DNA of 21,426 nucleotides from Bacillota bacterium (lineage in GTDB: Bacteria; Bacillota; Bacilli; Bacillales_A; Planococcaceae). A model generated the notes under the pieces. The model had not been told where the DNA came from, made no database searches, and saw nothing but the letters and a program-made list of their open reading frames with translations. This document shows, piece after piece, positions 8,091 to 16,736 of this stretch. Location: contig JAEXYZ010000084.1 of NCBI GenBank assembly GCA_023405135.1, positions 1 to 21,426 of the forward strand, given 5' to 3'. Every line of letters begins with the position of its first letter. Within the stretch, counting starts at the first letter, position 1. Both the position numbers and the translations under genes were made by a program.

Positions 8091-9829
8091 TAGTCAAGCA
8101 GCTCCTTTACTTTATTTGTAAGCTCACGAGGTAAGAACGGTGTACCGTCATATTTCGTGATACTAAGTGTTTTATTGTGACCGCCCATATTCATTTTCAT
8201 AATATTTGCAAGTTGAGAAGTTTTATTGTTTTCTACAACAATCACTTTTTTCGCTCCTGCTACTAAAGGAGCCATTTCTTCTGATGGGAATGGGAATAGT
8301 AAACGGATATGTGCATGGTTTACTTTAAGCCCTTCATTCGTTAATTGCTCTTGTACTTCTTCAATTGCTCCACGTGTAGAGTTAAAACCAACTAATAATA
8401 CATCCGACTCGTCATGTGGTGCATTTACATAAACAGGATTATCGAATTTTAAATGTTGAAGTTTACGGAAACGTTTGTCCATTTGAATCTCACGGTTTCC
8501 TTGTGCTTCGCTTGGTTTACCTGTTTCATCATGCTCAACACCTGTTACATGGTGAATACCATTAGGTGTTCCTGGGAAAACGCGTGGTGAAATTCCATCT
8601 TCAGTGTTTTCATAACGTTTGAAGTAGTCTTTATTGTCGTTTGGTTCAATATCCCCTTCAACAATTTTCCCGCGACGAATTTCAATTTTCTTATAATCAA
8701 AAGGATCCGTAGTTTGTTTACCAAGAGATAATTGTAAATCCGTCATAATGATAACTGGTAGCTGAAGTTCTTCCGCAATATTAAATGCTTGAATTGTGTC
8801 AAAGAACGCTTCCTCCAATGTAGAAGGTGCAATGACAACTTTTGGAATCTCACCATGTGTACCATAGAGCATTGCCATTAAGTCTGATTGTTCTTGTTTT
8901 GTTGGAAGACCTGTTGATGGACCCCCACGTTGCGTATCGACAATCACTAAAGGTTGCTCCGTCATACCAGATAGACCTATCGACTCCATCATAAGTGATA
9001 ATCCAGGTCCTGCTGATGCCGTAAATGCGCGGGCACCACCAAAGTTCGCACCAATCGCCATTGTAGCAGCGGCGATTTCATCTTCTGTTTGAATTACGGC
9101 TCCACCAAGCTTCGGTAGCTTTTTAATTAAATACTCCATAATTTCTGAAGCGGGTGTAATAGGATATGCTGCCATAAAGCGTGCACCTGCTGCTAGAGCA
9201 CCTAAAGCAACTGCGTCATTACCAATCATATACATGCGACGTTTTCCATCTGCAGGAGCTAGTTCCCATTCACCTACTCGTTCACCTAATAGCTCACTCA
9301 TAATGTCATAACCTTTTTGAATCGCTTCAATATTTTTATTTACTACTTCTTCGCCTTTTCGTCCGAAGATTTCATTTACAACATCTTGGAATACTTCAAT
9401 ATTTAAGTTTAATAGAGCAGAAGTTGCACCTATTGCTACCATATTTTTCATTAAAGAAGTACCTAGTTCCGTCGCAATTTCCGTAAACGGTACAATAAAT
9501 AATGGTGCTTTTGAGTCTTCAGGTTTTGTTGGCTCAAATTTGCTGTCTGCTAAAATAATACTTTTTTCTGTTAGTTCTTTATAGTTTACTTCAATTGTTT
9601 CTTGGTCAAATGCTACTAAAATATCTAAATCGTCCGCAATTGAGCGCACTTCTGTTGGTCTTACTGTAATTTTATTATTCGTATGGCCACCTTTAATACG
9701 TGAAGAGAAATGGCGATAGCCGTAAAGGTGATAACCTAAACGATTCATTGCCATTGAGAAGATTTCACCAGTACTCTCAATACCTTCACCTTGCTGCCCA
9801 CCGACTTTCCACGAAAGCTGATGTAACAT
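8090..9829 (-). CDS. korA: 2-oxoacid:ferredoxin oxidoreductase, alpha (fused gamma-alpha) subunit
   Basis: 579 aa, typical of the Bacillales fused form. The gamma domain comes first (about 1-185; GGQQGEGIESTGEIFSMAM near the N-terminus), then the pyrimidine-binding alpha domain from about 200 (AAYPITPASEIMEYL, the conserved YPITPAS motif; EDEIAAATMAIGA; TASAGPGLSLMMESIGL), then a C-terminal domain involved in CoA handling. It forms the catalytic complex with KorB. ATG at 9829 has AAGGAG eight bases upstream. The two genes follow ymdB and spoVS, an order also known in other Bacillales. All motifs appear intact. Confidence 0.95.
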
Positions 9830-10071
9830 GTTAACAACTCCTTAGATTATTACTGATTTATATATAAATTTCCTTCATTAGTTTAACATGAACGTATGTT
9901 ATTAACTATTGGAAATACAACAATTTGTTGAAAATCAGACCTTTGACGGAAAAAGGGAAATTCAGCTAAATTGTATCATTGTATGTAATATTAGATTACT
10001 TCAATAAATAAAACCCATACTACCTATTATTTTTTATTCCGTGATTTTTGTAAAAAAGTTATTTTCCATTG

Positions 10072-10114
10072 AAAAGCTCTCACTAACTAGCCTTAGCTAA
10101 TTAATGAGAGCTTT
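10072..10114 (-). terminator. Rho-independent terminator of spoVS
   Basis: A 19-bp stem (plus-strand arms 10073-10091 and 10096-10114, two G-T pairs) with a four-base loop; the - strand runs into TTTT. It starts 13 bases after the spoVS stop and isolates spoVS from korA. The remaining DNA up to 9830 shows no gene. Confidence 0.9.
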
Positions 10115-10127
10115 GGTTCAAACGCTT

Positions 10128-10394
10128 TTAACGGTTTCTTTTTTCTACTACTAACTTTAATGCTGTTCGATCCTCACCAGCAATTGTAATATCTGCAAAA
10201 GCTGGTGCACAAATTAAATCTGTTCCGCTCGGCGCCACAAAACCGCGCGCAATCGCAACTGCTTTCACTGCCTGATTTAATGCACCTGCACCTACAGCTT
10301 GCATTTCCGCATATCCTTGCTCTCGAATAACCGCAACGAGCGCACCTGCGACAGAATTTGGATTAGAGCGAGATGATACTTTTAATGAATCCAC
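10128..10394 (-). CDS. spoVS: Stage V sporulation protein S
   Basis: 88 aa when started at GTG 10394, which has GGGGAGGA seven bases upstream and gives a protein of nearly the same length as B. subtilis SpoVS (86 aa). A longer frame to 10460 has an N-terminus foreign to the family. The family core is evident: LKVSSRSNPNSVAGALVAVI, AVGAGALNQAVKAVAIARGF, VAPSGTDLICAPAFADI. SpoVS is a small Alba-like-fold protein needed for progress past stage V (coat and cortex) in B. subtilis. In B. subtilis it is expressed early from a sigma-H promoter; I could not place that promoter here. Its presence is strong evidence of a spore-former. Confidence 0.96.
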   Translation of the reverse strand: MDSLKVSSRSNPNSVAGALVAVIREQGYAEMQAVGAGALNQAVKAVAIARGFVAPSGTDLICAPAFADITIAGEDRTALKLVVEKRNR

Positions 10395-10560
10395 AATTAT
10401 TCCTCCCCATATAGCTTTAATAAATGTTGAATGAAGCATTTGAATTTTTTGGGCATTCATTCAAAGGACTTCAACTTAGTGTCCGTATGACATTTTATGT
10501 TGCTAATGGGGAAAATAGAATCTATTCTAAATCGAATTTAAAGCCGAAAAAAATTTATTT

Positions 10561-11358
10561 TTAGCCTCTGAAAGGATAGTCTTCATTTATATAAATTCGC
10601 TCGCAATTTAGGGCTTTTCCTGTTTTATCGTCTATTTCAACGAAAAACCCACTTAGTACTTCACGACCTGTTTTTGGAACTTCAAAACGAGATGGCATAT
10701 TTGTTTGAAATTTATATATGACACTTTCTTTTTGCATCCCTAAAACTTCATCGTAAGGTCCTGTCATTCCAACATCGGTAATATAAGCTGTTCCACCTGG
10801 ATAAATTCTCGCATCCGCTGTTTGAACATGTGTATGAGTTCCTACTACTGCTGAAGCTCGACCATCTAAATGCCAACCAAGGGCAATTTTTTCACTCGTT
10901 ACTTCCGCATGAAAATCAACAAACACTAACGGCGATATTTCACGAGCTTCTTCCACTAAAAGATCAGCCATTGCAAATGGGTCTTCATGAGGCGGTAAAA
11001 AAACTCTGCCGTGTAAATTGATAACTGATAGGGTAACACCGTTTTTCGAGATTTGCACCATTCCCTTACCAGGTGCTTCTTTCGAGAAGTTTGCAGGACG
11101 TATTAAATACTCTGCATCATCAATAAATTCAAATATATCTTTATTGTCCCATGTGTGATTGCCCATCGTAATGACATCTACACCAACTTGTAACAACTGC
11201 TGATAAATCTTTTGTGTAATCCCACGACCTGCTGCTGCATTTTCTCCATTTGCAATAACAACATCCGGTCCGTATTTTTTCTTTAAGCGCGGTAAATATT
11301 TTTCCACTGCATCGCGACCAATCGAACCAACAATATCGCCGATAAATAAAACTTTCAT
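10561..11358 (-). CDS. ymdB: YmdB-type metallophosphoesterase
   Basis: 265 aa, full family length. Metal-binding residues are visible: D8 (FIGDIVGS), E39 and N40 (NGENAAAGRG), N67 and H68 (MGNHTWDN), the DFHAE segment, and GTHTHVQTAD with two histidines. In B. subtilis YmdB is a cyclic-nucleotide phosphodiesterase that influences the switch between motility and biofilm formation, and is co-transcribed with rny (ymdA) upstream. No rny lies upstream here; the exopolysaccharide locus does. A weak AGTAGGT ribosome binding site precedes ATG 11358. It is followed, 166 bases on, by spoVS, with no clear terminator between. Confidence 0.95.
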   Translation of the reverse strand: MKVLFIGDIVGSIGRDAVEKYLPRLKKKYGPDVVIANGENAAAGRGITQKIYQQLLQVGVDVITMGNHTWDNKDIFEFIDDAEYLIRPANFSKEAPGKGMVQISKNGVTLSVINLHGRVFLPPHEDPFAMADLLVEEAREISPLVFVDFHAEVTSEKIALGWHLDGRASAVVGTHTHVQTADARIYPGGTAYITDVGMTGPYDEVLGMQKESVIYKFQTNMPSRFEVPKTGREVLSGFFVEIDDKTGKALNCERIYINEDYPFRG

Positions 11359-11580
11359 TAAATGACCTACTTTCTATCAATACGCCTTGGCGGATTTCGC
11401 ATTCATGTAGGGCCTTCAGAAACAAGCTAGTATCTAACTAAAAACGATACTTTCGCTAACCCCCTAACACTTCTACAAATCATTTGACTCTCCGAAGGCT
11501 TTATCTTCACTTTGTAGGTGAATCCCCACTAAAAAAGATAATAACTCCATCAATTTTACCATTCAACCGTTGGAAAGGGC

Positions 11581-11615
11581 AAAATAAAACGTAAATCATC
11601 AAGGATTTACGTTTT
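11581..11615 (-). terminator. Rho-independent terminator after cpsD
   Basis: A perfect 12-bp stem (AAAACGTAAATC 11586-11597 with GATTTACGTTTT 11604-11615) and a six-base loop; the - strand continues TTTTATTTT. It lies seven bases past the cpsD stop. The 11359-11585 stretch up to ymdB holds no supportable gene. Confidence 0.88.
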
Positions 11616-11621
11616 GAACTC

Positions 11622-12338
11622 TTATTCCTTTTTCAAATAATCATATTGATATCGATAATAATTATTCCGAGGTATTTTATGATTATTTAATACTACCCCT
11701 AATATTTTGGCTTTTGAAGCTAAAAGAATTTCCTTTGATTTTAAAACCTCTTCTTTTTCGGTATTTCCTGAATTAATAACGATAATAGTACCATCACATT
11801 TATTCGCTAATATTTGTGCATCCGTCACTGACAAAAGAGGCGGTGCATCAAAAATAATCATGTCATAATATTTCTTTACTTCGTTGAGTATTTCATCTAA
11901 GGAATTTGCTGACAGTAATTCAGCTGGATTTGGTGAAATAGGTCCGCTTGGAATTAAAAATAGTCCTTCAATATTTGTATTCTGAATTACTTCATAATAT
12001 TATTTTTGTCTTGCTAAAATTGTTGATAAACCATCTAAATTTATTATATTAAAGGTTAAATGCAATGTTGGTTTACGTATATCTCCATCGATTAACAATA
12101 CTTTTTTACCCTCTTGAGCAAACACAACTGCAATATTTGCAGCATTCGTTGTTTTGCCTTCGCCTGGAATAGAGGAGGTTATTAATAGCGTTTTTTCATG
12201 TTGGGAAGACATAGAGAAGGTAATATTCGTACGGATCGTTCGGAACTGTTCAGATACAAATGAATAATTATCTGATAACGTTACAAGTATACGCGGCATC
12301 GTTGAAAGCTTTCTATGTTTTTTCTTTTTTCCAAACAT
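11622..12338 (-). pseudogene. cpsD: Bacterial tyrosine kinase CpsD/YwqD, interrupted by one in-frame stop
   Basis: The frame from ATG 12338 reads through residue 112, hits TAA at 12000-12002, and continues in the same frame to the normal end at 11622, 238 codons in all. Before the stop are Walker A (SIPGEGKTTNAANIA) and Walker A' (VLLIDGDIRKPTLH). After it are YYEVIQNTNIEGLFLIPSG, NPAELL, Walker B (MIIFDAPP) and the C-terminal tyrosine cluster NNYYRYQYDYLKKE that such kinases autophosphorylate. CpsD works with the membrane activator CpsC to control polymer export and is reversed by CpsB. The TAA removes Walker B and the tyrosine cluster from the main product, so it is probably inactive. A sequencing error or readthrough is the alternative. 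AAGGGGGAAG precedes the ATG. Confidence 0.85.
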
Positions 12339-12359
12339 TCACTTCCCCCTTGCATTATT

Positions 12360-13064
12360 TTACATTCTAGAGGATTGATGATTTTTATAACCTTTCATCA
12401 AACTTACGCTTCCAATTACCGGCAAGTCTAAAATTTCTTCAATATCTTTTTCACTTTTAATAGTTGAATCTAAAATTTCTAATAAAATAGCTAATCCTAT
12501 ACTCACTAGTAGTCCTGTTAACCCAGCAATCCCAATAAATAAAATCTTATTAGGTTTGACAGATATAGGGTTATCATCTATAGCCGCACTTGATAAAATA
12601 TTTATATTATCTACATTCATTAAAGTTGGAACTTCCTCTTTAAACACTTCTGCAACTTTATTCGCTACTGCTACTGCTTGTCTAAAATCTTCATCTTCTA
12701 CGATTATATTAACAACCTTTGAGTTATTCTCATTTGAAACGGAAATTTGATTTGATAACGATTCTGATGTAACTGTTAAGTTTAATTCTTCAATTACCTT
12801 ATTCAAAATAGCAGGACTTTTTATAATGACATTATACGTATCGATTAATTGCAAAGCCGTTTCAAGCTCTGTCCATCCATAAACTTCCTGATTTACATTA
12901 TTTTGATTCACTAAAATTTGTGTTTGTGCTGAATAGATAGGGGAAATTAAATAAAATAGAAGAAGCGTAGTAACTGCAACAGTTATAACAACAAAACTAA
13001 TAATAAGAAAAAGCCGTTTTTTTACTATTTTCAATATTTCTTGTAAACTAAGTGCTTCATCCAA
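12360..13064 (-). CDS. cpsC: Wzz-type chain-length / kinase-activator protein CpsC (YwqC-like)
   Basis: 234 aa, intact. Two membrane segments (about 18-40 and 174-196) flank an extracytoplasmic loop of about 130 residues, with a Pro-containing motif (PISVKPNK) just before TM2 and a short cytoplasmic tail, the usual Firmicute arrangement in which the tail activates the separate kinase CpsD. Residues YSAQTQILVN after TM1 are typical. The start is TTG at 13064, with GGGGG about eight bases upstream; 21 bases separate its stop region from cpsD. Family role: it sets the chain length and export of Wzy-polymerised polysaccharide. Its partner kinase and the sugar pathway next to it are disrupted, so it may be working alone. 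Confidence 0.9.
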   Translation of the reverse strand: MDEALSLQEILKIVKKRLFLIISFVVITVAVTTLLLFYLISPIYSAQTQILVNQNNVNQEVYGWTELETALQLIDTYNVIIKSPAILNKVIEELNLTVTSESLSNQISVSNENNSKVVNIIVEDEDFRQAVAVANKVAEVFKEEVPTLMNVDNINILSSAAIDDNPISVKPNKILFIGIAGLTGLLVSIGLAILLEILDSTIKSEKDIEEILDLPVIGSVSLMKGYKNHQSSRM

Positions 13065-13195
13065 TGAATGATCCCCCTAGTACTTATTTAAAAGAAATTC
13101 ATAATAAAATTCCTCATTTTTAAGTTACTTATTATTTTTTACAATTATTAATATGTGCCGAACAATCTATTTAGTAAAGTTCGAGTTAAAATACA

Positions 13196-13990
13196 TTAAA
13201 ATTTTTGATTTCTATGCCATTTCCGAGCACTTTCAATAATTTGATCTAAACCTTTCTCCGCTATCCATCCAAGCTCATCCCGAATTTTTTTTGAAGAGGC
13301 AACTAATCTTTCTGGATCTACTTTACGTCTTGCTGCTACTTCAAAATTACATTTTAAATTGGCAATTCGCTCACACGTTTCAATTACTTTTTTAACCGAA
13401 TAACCGTTACCATTACCCAAGTTATATATGACTGTTTTACTTTTTCCATTTAATAAGGATTCGAGTGCTAAAATATGTGCCACTGCTAAATCTGTTACGT
13501 GAATATAATCTCGAATACAAGTTCCATCAGGTGTGTCATAATCATCACCATAAATTAATACTTTTTCTCTAGAGCCGATTAAGTGCTGTAATATAATTGG
13601 GATTAGATGGGTTTCGGGAGTATGGCTTTCTCCAATTTCACCTGTTGAATGAGCACCAGCAGCATTAAAATATCTTAAAATAACATATTGCAAATCATAT
13701 GCTTGTGAATAATCTTCAAGTATTAGTTCAATCATTCGCTTTGTTCGTCCATAGGGATTTATAGGATTTGTAGGTATAGATTCATGGATTAGTTCTCCAT
13801 TGGGGGTGCCATATACTGCGGCGGTAGATGAGAAGATAAAATGTTTCACCTGATAGTTTATTACATAATTCAAAAGGTTTAGAGTAGCAACTACGTTATT
13901 ATGATAGTATTTCTTCGAGTTTATGACAGACTCAGCAACTAAACTACTAGCTGCAAAATGGATAACTGCTTTTATTGGCGCTTCATCAAC
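13196..13990 (-). pseudogene. galE: UDP-glucose 4-epimerase lacking its N-terminus, fused to a pgi fragment
   Basis: From IKAVIHFAASSLVAESV onward this is a clear GalE of about 260 residues, including the catalytic region FIFSSTAAVYG, the YxxxK pair in NPYGRTKRM, RYFNAAGAH and CIRDYIHVTDLA. The first 60 or so residues of the family, with the GxxGxxG NAD-binding loop, are missing. In their place the frame continues upstream into glucose-6-phosphate isomerase sequence. Without the Rossmann glycine loop it should not bind NAD or interconvert UDP-glucose and UDP-galactose. The open frame itself runs from 14119 to 13196, so a chimeric protein could still be made. A deletion joining two formerly separate genes is the simplest explanation. 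Confidence 0.88.
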
Positions 13991-14452
13991 ATAGCGGCTT
14001 TCCATATACTTGCGAAGTACTCTAAAAGCTAAGGCAGGTTCTAATGTCGTTCCAGATTTTGAAATGACGTTTAAATAGATTTCTTTATCTATTAATTGTT
14101 GTATATACGCTCCACTCATGTTTTGTCCGACGTAAACTACTTTTATTCCATTTGGATGAGGTCTAAAGTATGGTGTTAAAGCATCCTGAATTGCCCTTGC
14201 CCCTAAAAAGGCCCCCCCACTCCAACAACTACTAGTACATCTGCATGTGCTTTTATTTCCTCTGCTAAAAATTGGATTGTATTCAACATTTCTTCGTTTT
14301 CTTTTAGTGGAGAATTAAGCCCACCAGTTAATTCATTATTATTCATTTCAAAAAATGATGAATTTTTGATACTATGATGTATATTTAAACCAATCAATGT
14401 TTACCAATGATTCGTTTAATATACTTGTTTGAAGTAATTGAGTAATCAACAT
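13991..14452 (-). pseudogene. pgi: Glucose-6-phosphate isomerase N-terminal fragment, frameshifted
   Basis: Two frames together give part of Pgi. Frame one (to 14203) includes HADVLVVVGVGG, the conserved segment usually followed by S(Y/F)LGAR. A run of seven G on the - strand (C at 14212-14218) shifts the frame by one base; the next frame reads FLGARAIQDAL, KVVYVGQNMSGAYI and the sugar-phosphate signature NVISKSGTTLEPALAFR. Pgi sequence then stops after RKYMESRY and turns into GalE. A good ribosome binding site (AAAGGAGGG, 14455-14463) precedes ATG 14452 / TTG 14449, but that frame also differs from the one at 14397, so a second indel near 14375-14397 is likely. Only about the first third of Pgi remains. 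Confidence 0.8.
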
Positions 14453-14596
14453 TTCCCTCCTTTCAGTAAATATATAAGATTATTTGTAAAATTTTCATTT
14501 ATAAGGATAAAAATTTAACATTTTTCATCCATTATATGAGCATTTCTCTAACTTAATACCTAGGACAAAATTAAATCTTTAACACTATTTCGCAAA

Positions 14597-14631
14597 AATA
14601 AAAAGACCAAATTCTTTATGAATTCAGTCTT
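14597..14631 (-). terminator. Rho-independent terminator after rfbB
   Basis: A 12-bp stem with two G-T pairs (plus-strand arms 14603-14614 and 14620-14631); the - strand exits into TTTTT. It splits the rfbA-rfbB part from the pgi-galE-cpsCD part. Confidence 0.82.
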
Positions 14632-14658
14632 AAACATATTAAAAACCCTATTAAATTT

Positions 14659-15670
14659 CTAATAAACTCCGAACTTTACACTATTTTTATTTAAAGTCGG
14701 TTGCCACCAATGCATATTTTGAACATACCATTGAATCGTTTCTTTAATGCCTAATTCAAAGGAATATTTCGGTTCCCATCCTAGCAGAGTTACTTTTTCT
14801 GGATTAATCGCATATCTCTTATCATGCCCTAAACGATCTTCAACATATTCAATTAGTTTTTCTGATTTCCCTAATAAACTAATAATCTTTTCGACAACCT
14901 TTAAATTCGAATGCTCATTATGTCCTCCAATATTATAAACCTCTCCATTTACTCCTTCATGTAAAATTAAATCTATAGCCGTACAATGATCAAATACATG
15001 AAGCCAATCTCGAACATTTTGACCATTACCATAAAGCTGTACCTTTCGATTATTTAAGACGTTTAAGATTGTTAAAGGAATTAATTTCTCCGGGAATTGA
15101 TAAGGACCATAATTATTTGAACAGCGTGTTATATTAATTGGTAAGCCAAAAGTTTTATAGTATGCAAGTACTAATAAATCAGATGATGCTTTACTTGCAC
15201 TATATGGACTTGATGGTTGCAATGGGCTTTCTTCCGTAAAAAAAGTTTGTGGATTATATTCCAATTGACCATAAACTTCATCAGTAGAAACATGTATGAT
15301 TTTTTCAATTCCTACTTGATATGCAGCTTGCAATAGCATGTAAGTACCTAAAACATTCGTTTGAACAAAAATCTCAGGTTCGATTATCGAGCGGTCAACA
15401 TGACTTTCTGCTGCAAAATGGACGATGAAATCAAATTTTTTATTTTCAAAAAGGCATATAATTGCTTTTTGATCATTAATATCTGCTTTAATAAAATGAT
15501 AATTATTTTTCTTTTCGATAGCGCGGTGTTTCGATAATTCCCCGGCATAGGTTAAATTATCTAAATTATAAATTTCATAGTCAGGGTATTTTTTCACCAT
15601 ATTGAACAAAATTCCCCCCTATAAACCCTGCCCCACCCGTTATTAATATCTTTTTTCCCTTCAAATACAT
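14659..15670 (-). pseudogene. rfbB: dTDP-glucose 4,6-dehydratase with a frameshift near its start
   Basis: From 15609 on the frame gives about 315 residues of RfbB/RmlB: HFAAESHVDRSI, the catalytic STDEVYG, YSASKASSDLL (YxxxK), ITRCSNNYGPYQFPEKLIPL. The start of the protein is present but in another frame: from ATG 15670, KKILITGGAGFIGGNFVQY (NAD-binding GxxGxxG), then TGA a few codons later. The two frames meet at about 15600-15610, where a 2-base loss (TATATG to TATG) or 1-base gain would explain the break. The intact enzyme makes dTDP-4-keto-6-deoxyglucose for rhamnose-type sugars. As read, no ribosome would join the cofactor loop to the catalytic part, so it is probably dead. rfbC and rfbD are absent from the window. 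Confidence 0.85.
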
Positions 15671-15714
15671 TTCCTTATTTCAGCTCGTAATAACATGGGA
15701 ATAATCTGAAGTTT

Positions 15715-16566
15715 TTAGACTTCCTGTAAATATTTCCCGTATTCTGTTTTCAATAAGGGCCGTGCAAGCTCTAATAATTGGCTTTTCGAAATATATCCAC
15801 TTCGGTAGGCAATTTCTTCAATACATGCAATTTATAAACCTTGTCTCTTTTGAATTGCTTCCACAAAATTTGATGCTTCTAGTAATGATTCATGGGTTCC
15901 CGTATCTATCTACGCTAAGCCCCTACCGAGCAGTTCTACTTTTAGTTCATTCCTTTTTAAATACTCTTCAAGTATTGAAGTGATTTCTACTTCTCCTCGA
16001 TTTGAACTTGTTTTGCAATTTCAATTACTTTATTATCAAAAAAAGTATAAACCTGGAATAGCATAGGACGATTTTGGATTTTCAGGTTTTTCTTCTATGG
16101 AAAGGACATTCATTTGCTCATCTACTTCCACCACTCCATATGCTCTAGGATCATTTACAAAACACCCAAAAATAATCCCACCTCTCTTTAAAGAAGCAGC
16201 TTCTTTAAGACGGTTCGTCAAATCTGATCCATAGAAAATATTATCCCCTAATACCAAGGCAACTGTAGAATCTTCAATAAATTTTTCACCGATAATAAAG
16301 GCTTCAGCCAACCCATTCGGATTTTGTTGAACAGCATACTCAAAACAGATTCCAAATCTAGATCCATCACCTAAAAGCTCTTTAAATCTTTCAATATCTC
16401 TCGGTGTTGAAATAATCAATATTTCTTTTATACCTGCTAGCATTAAAACAGATAATGGATAATAAATCATTGGCTTATCATAAAATGGTAGCATTTGCTT
16501 TGAAATCGACTTAGTTAAAGGATATAACCTAGTACCAGAACCACCTGCTAAAATGATACCTTTCAA
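15715..16566 (-). pseudogene. rfbA: Glucose-1-phosphate thymidylyltransferase, multiply disrupted
   Basis: The gene probably starts at TTG 16566 (AAAGGTG upstream, giving KGIILAGGSGTRLYPLT). The N-terminal 175 residues are good RfbA/RmlA: the nucleotide-binding loop above, SKQMLPFYDKPMIYYPL, LVLGDNIFYG, EEKPENPKSSYA. The frame breaks at LYFF, where a seven-T run (plus A 16038-16044) has one base too many. It is restored about 30 bases on by a small deletion before RGEVEITSILEEYL. Two nonsense codons follow: TAG 15910-15912 (GLA-stop-IDTGTHESLLEAS, normally Trp) and TAA 15832-15834 (RQGL-stop-IACIEEIAY). The C-terminal sequence runs recognisably to 15715. Four separate lesions make loss of function nearly certain. 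Confidence 0.92.
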
Positions 16567-16613
16567 ATTCTTCACCTTTCGTTTAAAAGATACAAATTTC
16601 ATAGTAATTACTT

Positions 16614-16736
16614 TTAATTAATCAATTCATAGTTTTCAAGCATAGTTGCAATACTTTGAATATCATTAAACATTAATACATCGATAATAGTAAGTCCTGG
16701 TGTAAAACTACTTTTATATTGTTTATATGGTGAAAG
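16614..16736 (-). pseudogene. Orphan 3' tail of an unidentified gene
   Basis: In a frame different from the flippase, about 40 codons end at TAA 16614-16616 and read SSFTPGLTIIDVLMFND then IQSIATMLENYELIN. There is no start codon or ribosome binding site, and a stop closes the frame upstream near 16739. The sequence looks protein-like and is probably the C-terminus of another cluster gene whose body was deleted together with the flippase 3' end. I cannot name the family. Confidence 0.5.

Noticed and set aside
10395..10460. N-terminal extension of SpoVS to an upstream ATG
   Set aside because: The extra 22 residues do not resemble SpoVS, and the GTG at 10394 has an excellent ribosome binding site and gives the family length.
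11141..11425. 94-codon frame on the - strand overlapping the start of ymdB
   Set aside because: It is an alternative frame of ymdB, whose own frame has clear metal-binding motifs; the Cys/Trp-rich translation is typical of a shadow frame.
15762..15983. 73-codon + strand frame
   Set aside because: It lies antisense to the disrupted rfbA C-terminus, whose protein-level match on the - strand is unmistakable.
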